10,359 nucleotides of DNA from NCBI GenBank assembly GCA_030605085.1, contig JAUWBH010000196.1, forward strand, positions 1 to 10,359, given 5' to 3'. The notes under the pieces were generated by a model, which worked only from the letters and a program-made list of their open reading frames with translations, was not told where the DNA came from and ran no database searches. The translations under genes were made by a program, and so were the position numbers. Positions 1 to 5,898 of the stretch are shown piece after piece; within the stretch, counting starts at the first letter, position 1; each line of letters opens with the position of its first letter. Source of the DNA: Promethearchaeota archaeon (GTDB taxonomy: Archaea > Asgardarchaeota > Lokiarchaeia > Sigynarchaeales > SOKP01).

Positions 1-71
1 TTTAAAAAAACATGTTTTCCTATTCCCCGTCCCGAACCAGTTATTACAATATTCTTTCCTTTTAAAATCAT
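1..71 (-). CDS. Short-chain dehydrogenase/reductase (SDR), N-terminal fragment cut by the window edge
   Basis: Read on the minus strand, an ATG at 71-69 opens a frame that stays open to base 1 (23 codons). The product begins MILKGKNIVITGSGRGIGKH. A first beta strand (KNIVIT) followed by TGxxxGIG is the NAD(P)-binding Rossmann signature of classical SDR oxidoreductases, and it lies at the usual distance from the start. Substrate and reaction cannot be told because the catalytic Ser/Tyr/Lys region lies outside the window. An AT-rich box at 110-120 sits about 45 bp upstream of the ATG, a good distance for an archaeal TATA box with a short leader. The gene diverges from the histidine kinase at 441. 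The family call is firm despite the short length; the specific function is unknown. Confidence 0.8.
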   Translation of the reverse strand, partial: MILKGKNIVITGSGRGIGKHVFL

Positions 72-109
72 AGCATATCAACTCTTCTAGCAAAAAATTG
101 GATTACTAG

Positions 110-120
110 TTTATATATTA
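110..120 (-). promoter_or_regulatory. Predicted TATA box of the SDR gene
   Basis: On the minus strand this reads TAATATATAAA. Archaeal transcription starts about 26 bp downstream of the box centre, which would be near base 89, leaving a leader of about 18 nt before the ATG at 71. Other minus-strand genes here show a similar arrangement. This is pattern recognition only. Confidence 0.45.
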
Positions 121-410
121 ATTTTGATTCATTTAATTCATTTGATTATAAGATTTTATAATTACTATTCGAATGGGTATTAATTAGCTGATTTATTTGG
201 GTCTGGTTCATCGGAAAAAAATCCTATTAATAGAATAAAATTACTGCTAAAAAAAAGATAAAGAGAGAAAAATAAAAAATTATTTATCAAAATGTATTTA
301 AATAAGGATTTTGATGAATAATACAGTTAATATAATTAACTAAATATTTTCTTAATTTTGCTCATTACAATCAAGGGAAATATCTTTTTTAATTCAGATT
401 AAGTTAATTA

Positions 411-419
411 ATATATAAA
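411..419 (+). promoter_or_regulatory. Predicted TATA box of the first histidine kinase gene
   Basis: ATATATAAA is a near-consensus archaeal box. Its centre lies about 26 bp before the TTG start at 441, which would give a transcript starting almost at the start codon. A Shine-Dalgarno-like GGAAGG at 427-432 (8-nt spacing to the TTG) would be left out of such a transcript. Either the mRNA starts further upstream and uses the GGAAGG, or it is nearly leaderless. Confidence 0.45.
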
Positions 420-440
420 GAATTATGGAAGGTTATAATA

Positions 441-1583
441 TTGAAAAACGAACAACTTAACACTAAATTTGCCCCTGCTGAACGTGCCTCTAAGGAAGAA
501 ATCAAACGCCAAGTTGATATTTTTAAAAGTAACGATGTTTTAGATGAATTTCTTGGCAAAATCCCCGCAGTTTTCATTGTTGTAAACGAATATAGGCAAA
601 TTGTATATATGAATAGAGGGGCTTTAGAATTTACGGGATTGGATGATTTAAGTTTAGCTGTGGGTAAAAGACCAGGTGAAGTAATCGGTTGTGTTCATGC
701 CTCGGAGGGAGAAGGAGGCTGTGGAACATATGAATCATGTACTTATTGTGGTGCTGTTAATGCTGTACTTTCTAGTCAAAAAGGCAAACCTACTGTTGAA
801 GAATGCCGATTAATTCTTGGACCAAATGAAGTTGCGTTTGATTTACGTGTATGGGCATCACCTCTCGTAATTAATGGGGATCAATTTTCCGCAGTGACTA
901 TTCAAGATATCCGTCATGAAAAACGGCGTGCCATGATTGAGCGAATATTCTTTCACGACATCCTTAATACCGCTAATGGATTATTGAACACGCTTGAATT
1001 TTTACAAATGCACGGCAATAAGATTGATCAGAAAGAATTTTTAGAACGAATGGATTATTTAACAAAAAAACTTATTGAGGAAATCCGATCCCAAAGAACA
1101 TTGAACGAAGCCGAAAATAACAGTCTAACAATAAACCTCAGTACTTTTAATACATTAGATTTTTTAAATGAATTGGTCGACTTTTATGAAAAGCACGATA
1201 TTACTCTAAAAAAAGCAATCCAAATTCAAACAGATGTGGAAGCTGTTGAAATCACTTCTGATAGAACCCTCCTCTGGCGAATTATCAGTAATATCATAAA
1301 AAATGCATTAGAAGCTACACCAAAAGGCGAAAAAATAACGCTTGGTTGCGATGTAGTTGATGATGAAGTCCAATTTTGGGTACATAATTCAGGTTTCATT
1401 CCTCGAGATGTACAACTACAAATCTTTCAACGCTCATTTTCCACTAAGGGTCCAAATAGAGGATTAGGAACTTACAGTATGAAAATATTAAGTTCGTTTT
1501 TAAAGGGAAACATTAGTTTTACAACATCCTTAGAGAAAGGGACGACTTTTAAGGCTTGCTATCCTCTAAATTCCACTTCATAG
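441..1583 (+). CDS. Cytoplasmic PAS-domain sensor histidine kinase with a Cys/His cluster in the PAS domain
   Basis: 380 residues with no signal peptide or membrane segment. A PAS domain (about 34-155) is followed by a kinase core. The phosphoacceptor helix has FHDILN with H172. The ATP-binding domain shows the N box around N284 and N288, a weak G1 region at HNSG (315-318) and the G2 turn GLG (341-343). The PAS domain contains C84, H86, C94, C100 and C103 in the pattern CxH-x7-C-x5-CxxC, which suggests a bound metal, an iron-sulfur centre or redox-active thiols. From memory, very similar PAS modules occur in bacterial sensor kinases, so bacterial origin is plausible. The start is TTG at 441, preceded by GGAAGG at 427-432; no in-frame ATG fits better. 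No response regulator lies nearby, so it is an orphan kinase here. The G1 box lacks the usual DxGxG (HNSG instead), as in some kinases of this type. Kinase assignment is secure; ligand and partner are unknown. Confidence 0.9.
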   Translation: MKNEQLNTKFAPAERASKEEIKRQVDIFKSNDVLDEFLGKIPAVFIVVNEYRQIVYMNRGALEFTGLDDLSLAVGKRPGEVIGCVHASEGEGGCGTYESCTYCGAVNAVLSSQKGKPTVEECRLILGPNEVAFDLRVWASPLVINGDQFSAVTIQDIRHEKRRAMIERIFFHDILNTANGLLNTLEFLQMHGNKIDQKEFLERMDYLTKKLIEEIRSQRTLNEAENNSLTINLSTFNTLDFLNELVDFYEKHDITLKKAIQIQTDVEAVEITSDRTLLWRIISNIIKNALEATPKGEKITLGCDVVDDEVQFWVHNSGFIPRDVQLQIFQRSFSTKGPNRGLGTYSMKILSSFLKGNISFTTSLEKGTTFKACYPLNSTS

Positions 1584-1640
1584 GTCTTAAATTGCTAAAT
1601 CTTATGGAAGATGTTTTACAATTCAAATTGCATTCATTTG

Positions 1641-1649
1641 TTATATAAA
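1641..1649 (+). promoter_or_regulatory. Predicted TATA box upstream of the decayed PAS/winged-helix locus
   Basis: TTATATAAA resembles the box before the kinase at 441. Transcription would start near 1671, just before a strong Shine-Dalgarno sequence (GGAGGA, 1673-1678) that is placed 7 nt before a GTG at 1685. The expression signals look intact although the reading frame behind them is broken after six codons. Confidence 0.4.
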
Positions 1650-1684
1650 GATGAACTGAAAGAGGATAAATTGGAGGATATAAA

Positions 1685-1791
1685 GTGAAAAAAGAGATGG
1701 TTTGATGATTGAAATATATAACTTATTAAAGAATATATATTATATTCCGATTTTATCAAAAATTCTTATTATTTACTCGTTAAAATACTAA
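1685..1791 (+). pseudogene. Interrupted 5' segment of a former gene (stop after 6 codons, then a second short frame)
   Basis: A GTG at 1685 with a good Shine-Dalgarno sequence runs only six codons to TGA at 1703-1705. That stop overlaps an ATG at 1705 (TGATG). The ATG opens 28 codons (begins MIEIYNLLKNIYYIPILSK) ending at TAA 1789-1791. This second frame is the same as that of the PAS-like ORF which continues from 1792, so a single stop codon separates them. The simplest reading is a gene whose beginning has been scrambled by a frameshift and a nonsense change. Alternatively it is a short leader peptide that is translated separately. The segment resembles no family I can name. Confidence 0.3.
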
Positions 1792-1815
1792 TTTTTTAAA
1801 TCCTTTTTTAAGGAC

Positions 1816-2094
1816 TTGCCTATTGCTATTACATTATATACTTCAGATGGTAAACTTCTTGACGCAAATAAGGCTTGTTTAGACTTAATTAATGTATCTA
1901 ACGTAGCAGATATTAGAGGGTTCGACATATTCAACGATCCTAACATGCCAAAAGATGTAAAAGAAAATTTAGTTCAAAAAGGGCTAATCGGAATTAATAA
2001 GTATAAAGGTAAAAATTATATTCACCTTACCGATAAAGGCATAAAAGTTTACGAAAAATTGATAGAATTAAATAAGATCTTACTGAAAAAATAA
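1816..2094 (+). CDS. Short chimera: N-terminal half of a PAS domain joined to a winged-helix C-terminus (probable gene remnant)
   Basis: 92 residues from a TTG start; the frame is open from 1792, after a TAA at 1789. Residues 1 to about 52 read like the first half of a PAS domain: the strand AITLYTSDGKLLDANKAC, then helices ending in FNDPNMPKDVKENLVQKG. Where a PAS domain would go on with its second sheet, the sequence becomes GLIGINKYKGKNYIHLTDKG plus a terminal helix. That is the typical wing and last helix of winged-helix DNA-binding proteins. Neither fold is complete: the PAS lacks its C-terminal strands and the winged helix lacks its first helices. The switch occurs near LVQKG, a stretch acceptable to both families, suggesting a recombination or deletion joint. 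No Shine-Dalgarno sequence precedes the TTG. An ATG at 1945 would give a 50-residue winged-helix-only product. It is probably non-functional, or a small DNA-binding remnant. Confidence 0.5.
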   Translation: MPIAITLYTSDGKLLDANKACLDLINVSNVADIRGFDIFNDPNMPKDVKENLVQKGLIGINKYKGKNYIHLTDKGIKVYEKLIELNKILLKK

Positions 2095-2158
2095 CGAAGT
2101 AAAAACACTTGAAACCAATTTTATCGAAAATTTATTTGCTTATAATTAGTAAATTTAC

Positions 2159-2341
2159 TCATTTAGGTATTTGAAATTCTTTGTATTGGTCTTTTATCTC
2201 ATCAAAGTTAAAAGTTATAAAAGTATGACCTTTATGATTTCCTTCAAATGTTTTAATAAGTTCTTGATTTTCAAAATTATTTGGCTCAATAATTACGTAT
2301 TCCCGACACTTTATACACGCTCTAGCCCTAATTGGAAACAC
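2159..2341 (-). CDS. 60-residue small zinc-type protein with CxxC and HxxH
   Basis: The product has CIKC (C9, C12) near its start and HKGH (H36, H39) in the middle, spaced like a compact two-Cys two-His metal site, followed by an acidic C-terminal helix (FDEIKDQYKEF). I know of similar small proteins only loosely, from Asgard genomes; a function cannot be given. The frame on the plus strand over the same bases (2171-2353) encodes a Phe/Lys/Asn-rich sequence without motifs and is taken as the shadow. The start is GTG at 2341; no ATG exists upstream in frame before the TAA, and no clear Shine-Dalgarno sequence is present. A TATA-like box at 2381-2390 (minus) lies about 44 bp upstream, matching a leader of about 18 nt. 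It is convergent with the ORF ending at 2094. Confidence 0.7.
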   Translation of the reverse strand: MFPIRARACIKCREYVIIEPNNFENQELIKTFEGNHKGHTFITFNFDEIKDQYKEFQIPK

Positions 2342-2663
2342 CTTAAAATTTAATTTGCTGTAAAATACAAATAAATACGGTATATATTAATTTTTAGTTC
2401 GATAAAAAAATTGTTTACAAAATAAGGCTAAAGTAAGATTCAATAATTTCTTTAGAAATTTTAATTTATATTGTGTCAAACTAAAATTTATTCTTTGATA
2501 TTAAAGAAATAACCAAATACGGAATCAATTTCCTATTAATTCTATTTAATTTCAACCTTAGTTCCCTTTTTTAAATATTTTTTTGTAAAAATAAAAATTT
2601 AAATAGAAAAATTTTTTTTGAAGGTGTAAGATAAACTCACAATTTAATCCAAATTTGTATAAA
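2342..2663. other. AT-rich intergenic region between the zinc-type gene and the 90-residue gene
   Basis: These 322 bp hold the divergent promoters of the two flanking genes. A short perfect inverted repeat (AATTTCT-TT-AGAAATT) lies at 2445-2460. Long A and T runs fill 2565-2620, including TTTAAATA at 2598-2605, which could be a weak TATA box for the plus-strand gene. A GAAGGTG at 2619-2625 is Shine-Dalgarno-like but about 40 nt from the chosen start. No RNA gene or convincing extra ORF was seen. Confidence 0.4.
2381..2390 (-). promoter_or_regulatory. Predicted TATA box of the small zinc-type protein gene
   Basis: On the minus strand it reads TTAATATATA, centred near 2385. A start about 26 bp downstream would be near 2359, giving a leader of about 18 nt before the GTG at 2341. 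The same geometry is seen for the SDR gene at the window start. Confidence 0.4.
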
Positions 2664-2936
2664 ATGTTCTACGAAAAATTGGAAGAATTAGAAGAAAACT
2701 CAGAGTTAAAATTTAAGATGTACATTGATTTTGACCGTACTAAACGTATTTTTTATCATAATTTTTACTTTATTGAGTATAAATTTGTCTTAAAAATAGC
2801 GTTAACACCATCTTTAAATTACGATGATACTGTTTACGATAACGATACTATAAAGATAAAGAGTGGGGGTCGTGCAGATCTAAAATTAGAAAAATCTAAT
2901 CTTGCAAATTACGTGTATTTATTTCGTTACGGTTAA
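2664..2936 (+). CDS. Hypothetical protein, about 90 residues, not recognised
   Basis: From the ATG at 2664 the product begins MFYEKLEELEENSELKFKMY. A TTG at 2655 would add three residues; the frame is open back to 2622 without another start. The N-terminal 15 residues are acidic and helical. The rest is rich in Tyr, Phe, Asp and Asn with alternating hydrophobic residues, suggesting a small beta-rich domain. There are no Cys pairs, no membrane segment and no catalytic motif I can name. The frame uses ordinary mixed codons over its whole length, which supports a real gene, but no ribosome-binding site stands next to either start. It ends 91 bp before the two-PAS kinase and is followed by the palindromes at 2965-2996, so it is probably not in one operon with the kinase. 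Confidence 0.5.
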   Translation: MFYEKLEELEENSELKFKMYIDFDRTKRIFYHNFYFIEYKFVLKIALTPSLNYDDTVYDNDTIKIKSGGRADLKLEKSNLANYVYLFRYG

Positions 2937-2964
2937 AATCTTGATTGAATTCCTATAAAAGAAG

Positions 2965-2976
2965 AAACTTAAGTTT
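2965..2976. repeat. Palindrome AAACTTAAGTTT, core of a longer inverted repeat (2961-2981)
   Basis: This is a perfect 12-bp palindrome. The flanks extend it to GAAGAAACTT / AAGTTTTCTTC with one extra base in the right arm. There is no loop, so it suits a dimeric DNA-binding protein better than an RNA hairpin. It lies between the end of the 90-residue gene and the promoter of the kinase at 3028, a fitting place for an operator. Confidence 0.4.
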
Positions 2977-2982
2977 TCTTCA

Positions 2983-2996
2983 GTTATAATTATAAC
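2983..2996 (+). promoter_or_regulatory. TATA-like palindrome GTTATAATTATAAC upstream of the two-PAS kinase
   Basis: This perfect 14-bp palindrome contains a TATA-like core centred near 2990. Transcription would begin near 3016, about 12 nt before the ATG at 3028. Because the palindrome overlaps the presumed box, a repressor bound here would block the basal factors. It may be just a symmetric TATA box; AT-rich DNA yields short palindromes by chance. Confidence 0.4.
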
Positions 2997-3027
2997 CGAA
3001 TATACAGCATAGAAATAGTGTGAAAAT

Positions 3028-4953
3028 ATGGAAAAAAAAGAAGATAATATCGAAAAGAAAATAGAAGACAAACTTGAGGTTCTAAAATCAACTAAGGCAC
3101 GGTTTCAACATTTATTAGCTTACAGTCCATCGGTACTTTTTAGTTTTAAGCCACAAAAAGACTTTGTTATCACTTTTATAAGTGAAAATATTAAGGAATT
3201 GCTTGGTTACGAACCAGAGAAATTTATCGACAATCCACAATCTTGGATAGATTGCGTTCATCCTGAGGATTTACCTATTCTTTTATCGCAACTCCCAGAT
3301 TTACTCGAAAAAGGATTTATTGTTAGCGAATATCGGTTCAAGCATATTGATGGAACTTATAGATGGCTGCACGATAAGAAGAGAGTTTATTACGATACCA
3401 ATGGTCAACCATTAGAGATTATTGGGTCTTGGATCGACATTACTGAGCGTAAAAAAGCAGAAGAAAAATTAAAAGAATCGGAAGAAAAATATCGAGAATT
3501 ATTTGAGAATTCTCCAAATTCGATAATACTACTTAATTTAAAAGGTGAAGTTATCGATTGTAATTCCAGAGTACTTAGGTTGTCAAATTTTAAAAGAGAA
3601 GAGTTAATTGGAAAAAAATTTACTGAATTCTCTTTAATTCCAAAAGAAAATTTGCCGTTTCTTATTAAAAAATTTAAAACTTTACTAAAAGAAAAAAAAC
3701 ATGAACCATATGAAACTTACTTTTACAAAAAAGATGGCAGCATAGTTTGGTTATATGCGAATTCTTCTCTAATCAAAATAAACGATGAAACCGTAATCCA
3801 ATTAATACTTAAAAATATCACAAATCGTAAAGAAACAGAACTAAAGTTGAAAGAATCCGAAAATAGCCTTAGAAAAAGAGTTAACGAACTCAACTGTTTA
3901 TATGGAATATCAAAACTAATTGAAAAAGAAGAAATCTCGGTAGACGAAATAATTCAAGAAACACTTGAATTTGTTCCAGCAGCATTTCAAACACCGAACT
4001 TAGTATGTGCAAGAATACTCTTAAATGGTAAGGAGTACAAGACAAGTAATTTTAGAGAAACTGAACACAAAATAGCGACTCACGTAAAAATACGCGATAA
4101 ATTATTAGATATTGAGGCTTATTACCTTAATGGCTACCAATTTTTAGAGGAAGAAATATATTTTTTATACGATATCGCTATTCGCTTAAAAAATCTTTTA
4201 GAGCGAAAGGAGTCAGAGCAAAATTTAAAAAAATCAAAACAAAAATACGAAGAAGCGTATAATCGTATGATGGTTTATCAGTATCTTATCGCTCACGATA
4301 TCAACAACATTCTCAATAATATAAAAGCTTCTACACAGTTATTTATTTTATACCAAAATGAACCAGAGAAAATAGCTAATAGAAACGAATTAATCGAAAT
4401 AATTAAAGATCAAAGCTTAAGAGGCGGGAATTTGATAAAAAACGTGCGAAAATTGTCGCAATTAGAAGAAGGAAATCTAAAATTAGATAAAGTTGAAATA
4501 AATGAAATTTTGAATCAAGCTATTAAATATTTACATAAAAGTTTCCCTTCTAAAACAATTAATATTCAAGTCAATTCTTATTACGAGACGATTTACATTT
4601 TAGCAAACGAGTTATTATTTGATGTTTTCGAAAATATATTAAATAACGCAGTAAAATATAACAACAATCCATCCGTGGAAATATTAGTTAAAATCTCTAA
4701 GGAAAAAAGAGAAAATAGAAAATTCGTTAAATTGGAATTTATTGATAATGGCATTGGAATTTCTGATGTAAAGAAACAATTAATCTTTCAAAAAACTTTT
4801 ATTAAGGATTCTTACGAAAAAGGTATGGGCCTAGGGCTTTCGTTAGTGAAAAAGATTATTCAAAGTTACAATGGTAAAATTTGGGTAGAAAATAGAGTTG
4901 AAGACGATTATACTAAAGGGAGCAACTTCATCGTTCTAATTCCTGAGATATAA
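3028..4953 (+). CDS. Soluble sensor histidine kinase with two PAS domains and a short third sensory segment
   Basis: 641 residues, no membrane segments. PAS1 (about 24-142) has a PAC tail ending in WIDITERKKAEEKLKESE. PAS2 (about 150-270) starts EEKYRELFENSPNSIILL and ends KNITNRKETELKLKESE. A third segment (about 285-395) starts ELNCLYGISKLIE and contains the strand-like VCARILLNGKEYKTSNF; a similar module is known from other archaeal and bacterial kinases. The phosphoacceptor helix has LIAHDINNILNN with H423. The ATP domain has the N box FENILNNA (N536, N540), G1 DNGIG (573-577) and G2 GMGLGL (599-604), so all catalytic elements are intact. The ATG at 3028 has no Shine-Dalgarno sequence, and a TATA-like palindrome lies about 38 bp upstream. 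It precedes a small GTPase gene by 74 bp on the same strand. No response regulator is near, so the output is unknown; coupling to the GTPase is inference. Confidence 0.95.
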   Translation: MEKKEDNIEKKIEDKLEVLKSTKARFQHLLAYSPSVLFSFKPQKDFVITFISENIKELLGYEPEKFIDNPQSWIDCVHPEDLPILLSQLPDLLEKGFIVSEYRFKHIDGTYRWLHDKKRVYYDTNGQPLEIIGSWIDITERKKAEEKLKESEEKYRELFENSPNSIILLNLKGEVIDCNSRVLRLSNFKREELIGKKFTEFSLIPKENLPFLIKKFKTLLKEKKHEPYETYFYKKDGSIVWLYANSSLIKINDETVIQLILKNITNRKETELKLKESENSLRKRVNELNCLYGISKLIEKEEISVDEIIQETLEFVPAAFQTPNLVCARILLNGKEYKTSNFRETEHKIATHVKIRDKLLDIEAYYLNGYQFLEEEIYFLYDIAIRLKNLLERKESEQNLKKSKQKYEEAYNRMMVYQYLIAHDINNILNNIKASTQLFILYQNEPEKIANRNELIEIIKDQSLRGGNLIKNVRKLSQLEEGNLKLDKVEINEILNQAIKYLHKSFPSKTINIQVNSYYETIYILANELLFDVFENILNNAVKYNNNPSVEILVKISKEKRENRKFVKLEFIDNGIGISDVKKQLIFQKTFIKDSYEKGMGLGLSLVKKIIQSYNGKIWVENRVEDDYTKGSNFIVLIPEI

Positions 4954-4995
4954 GAAAATAAAAGGGGGATAAATAGCTTCAAATTCATGATATTA

Positions 4996-5019
4996 TCTTA
5001 ATTCTGAAAACAATTAAGA
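4996..5019 (+). repeat. Stem-loop just upstream of the GTPase start
   Basis: TCTTAATT and AATTAAGA form a perfect 8-bp stem around an 8-nt loop (5004-5011). It ends 8 nt before the ATG at 5028, where a ribosome-binding site would normally be; none is seen. It could limit translation of the GTPase relative to the kinase upstream, mark an mRNA processing site, or be chance, since the stem is only A, T and one G-C pair. Confidence 0.35.
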
Positions 5020-5027
5020 ATAAAAAA

Positions 5028-5576
5028 ATGAATAATTCACAGGTTACACAAAAGCCGAAGAAAATACTTTTATTGGGTTTGGACAATAGCGGAAAAACTT
5101 CGATTTTGTTATCTTTAAAAGAGGACATAAATATCATGTCGTTTTATGCGTTGAAACCAACAAAAGGAGTAAATATTGAAGATATTGAGTTCCAAAACAC
5201 TACTATAAGCATTTGGGATTTTGGCGGGCAAGAGCAATATCGCGAAGAATACCTTAGAGATTTTAACAAATACGCAGTTAAAGCTAACAAGATAATTTTT
5301 GTTATTGATGTTCAAAATCGCGCTCGATACGACTTAGCTTTGAATTATTTAAATGATATTGTTAATTTGCTCGAAAAAGAAGATATTTACATAGACATTT
5401 CTATTTTTTTACATAAATACGACCCAAATTTGACCAAAAAGAAAGAATTTAAAGATATTGATAAAATAGTTAATTTTGAAATGATTAAAAACATAAAACA
5501 GATAATATCATCCAAATTTAATTACGATATTTTTAAAACGACAATTTACACGGTTTTTGAAAAATATTTAGCTTAA
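5028..5576 (+). CDS. Small GTPase with mixed Arf and Rag/Gtr signatures (Asgard type)
   Basis: 182 residues, a single G domain. G1 is GLDNSGKT (17-24), the typical Arf-family P-loop. G2 has T45 within PTKGVNIEDIEF, like Arf PTxGFN. G3 is WDFGGQEQYR (63-72) with the Arf/Rag GGQ. G4 is HKYD (129-132) instead of NKxD; HKxD is characteristic of Rag/Gtr GTPases, and the C-terminal FKTTIYTVFEKYL also resembles the Rag G5 region. It lacks the roadblock-like C-terminal domain of true Rag proteins, the Gly2 used for Arf myristoylation (here MNNSQ) and a terminal Cys for prenylation, so membrane attachment is not obvious. In eukaryotes such proteins act in membrane traffic and nutrient signalling; in Asgard archaea many paralogs exist with unknown roles. 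The 74-bp spacing after the kinase on the same strand suggests co-expression. The start is ATG without a Shine-Dalgarno sequence, behind a stem-loop. Confidence 0.9.
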   Translation: MNNSQVTQKPKKILLLGLDNSGKTSILLSLKEDINIMSFYALKPTKGVNIEDIEFQNTTISIWDFGGQEQYREEYLRDFNKYAVKANKIIFVIDVQNRARYDLALNYLNDIVNLLEKEDIYIDISIFLHKYDPNLTKKKEFKDIDKIVNFEMIKNIKQIISSKFNYDIFKTTIYTVFEKYLA

Positions 5577-5733
5577 AATAGCTAAGATATAATTATTTCT
5601 GCATGTACTAAAGTTAAATTGGATTTTTGTTATTATAACAATAGTCTTATGTTTGTTATTGTTATGAATTTAACGCAAAATCTCAAGACTTTAAATTAGA
5701 ATTATTAAATTATCTTAATAAAAAAGCTAAGTT

Positions 5734-5743
5734 CTTATATAAG
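5734..5743 (+). promoter_or_regulatory. Predicted TATA box CTTATATAAG
   Basis: This symmetric, near-consensus box would start transcription near 5765 and give the gene at 5899 a leader of about 135 nt. Symmetry leaves the direction open, but only the plus strand has a gene downstream. No closer box of similar quality was seen before 5899. Confidence 0.35.
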
Positions 5744-5781
5744 ATAGATTGGAATTGCTATTAAGATGCTGTTTTTTAATG

Positions 5782-5796
5782 TTAGGATTTTCCTAA
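5782..5796 (+). repeat. Small hairpin TTAGGA-TTT-TCCTAA
   Basis: A perfect 6-bp stem with a 3-nt loop lies about 17 nt after the start predicted from the TATA box at 5734. It has two G-C pairs. No uninterrupted T run follows it directly, so it is not a clear terminator. Confidence 0.3.
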
Positions 5797-5898
5797 AACA
5801 AAGATTTTTATTTATTTGCATTTTACAAAATTTGAGTTAAATTTTTTCTACTTATTTCTTTTTAGAAAAGTAATGTTTTTATGTAATAACAGGGGATA

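Larger units (their letters stand above)
72..440. other. Divergent intergenic region between SDR and histidine kinase genes
   Basis: This 369-bp AT-rich stretch separates two divergently read genes and so should hold both promoters: minus-strand TATA at 110-120 and plus-strand TATA at 411-419. The only ORFs seen are tiny and lack ribosome-binding sites, for example a 9-codon ORF near 292. A short direct repeat (ATTCATTT, twice within 128-144) is the only other structure noticed. No RNA gene is recognised. Confidence 0.5.
5577..5898. other. Intergenic region with inverted repeats and a TATA-like box
   Basis: These 322 bp lie between the GTPase and the truncated PAS gene. They contain the near-palindrome TTGTTAT-T-ATAACAA (5627-5641), whose TTGTTATT recurs at 5653-5660. 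A symmetric TATA-like box CTTATATAAG is at 5734-5743, and a hairpin TTAGGA-TTT-TCCTAA at 5782-5796. A 16-codon ORF at 5649 (ends TAG) is too short to support. If the box is used, the next gene has a leader of about 135 nt containing the hairpin, which could be regulatory. Confidence 0.4.

Noticed and set aside
2171..2353. 60-codon plus-strand ORF opposite the zinc-type gene
   Set aside because: The product has no motif, is biased to Phe, Lys and Asn, and is the complement of a minus-strand frame with CxxC/HxxH and a matching promoter.
2450..2580. 24-codon minus-strand ORF starting with TTG in the AT-rich gap
   Set aside because: It is very short, with no clear ribosome-binding site at proper spacing and no motif.
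5115..5315. 66-codon minus-strand ORF inside the GTPase gene
   Set aside because: It overlaps conserved GTPase motifs on the other strand and encodes a motif-free sequence.
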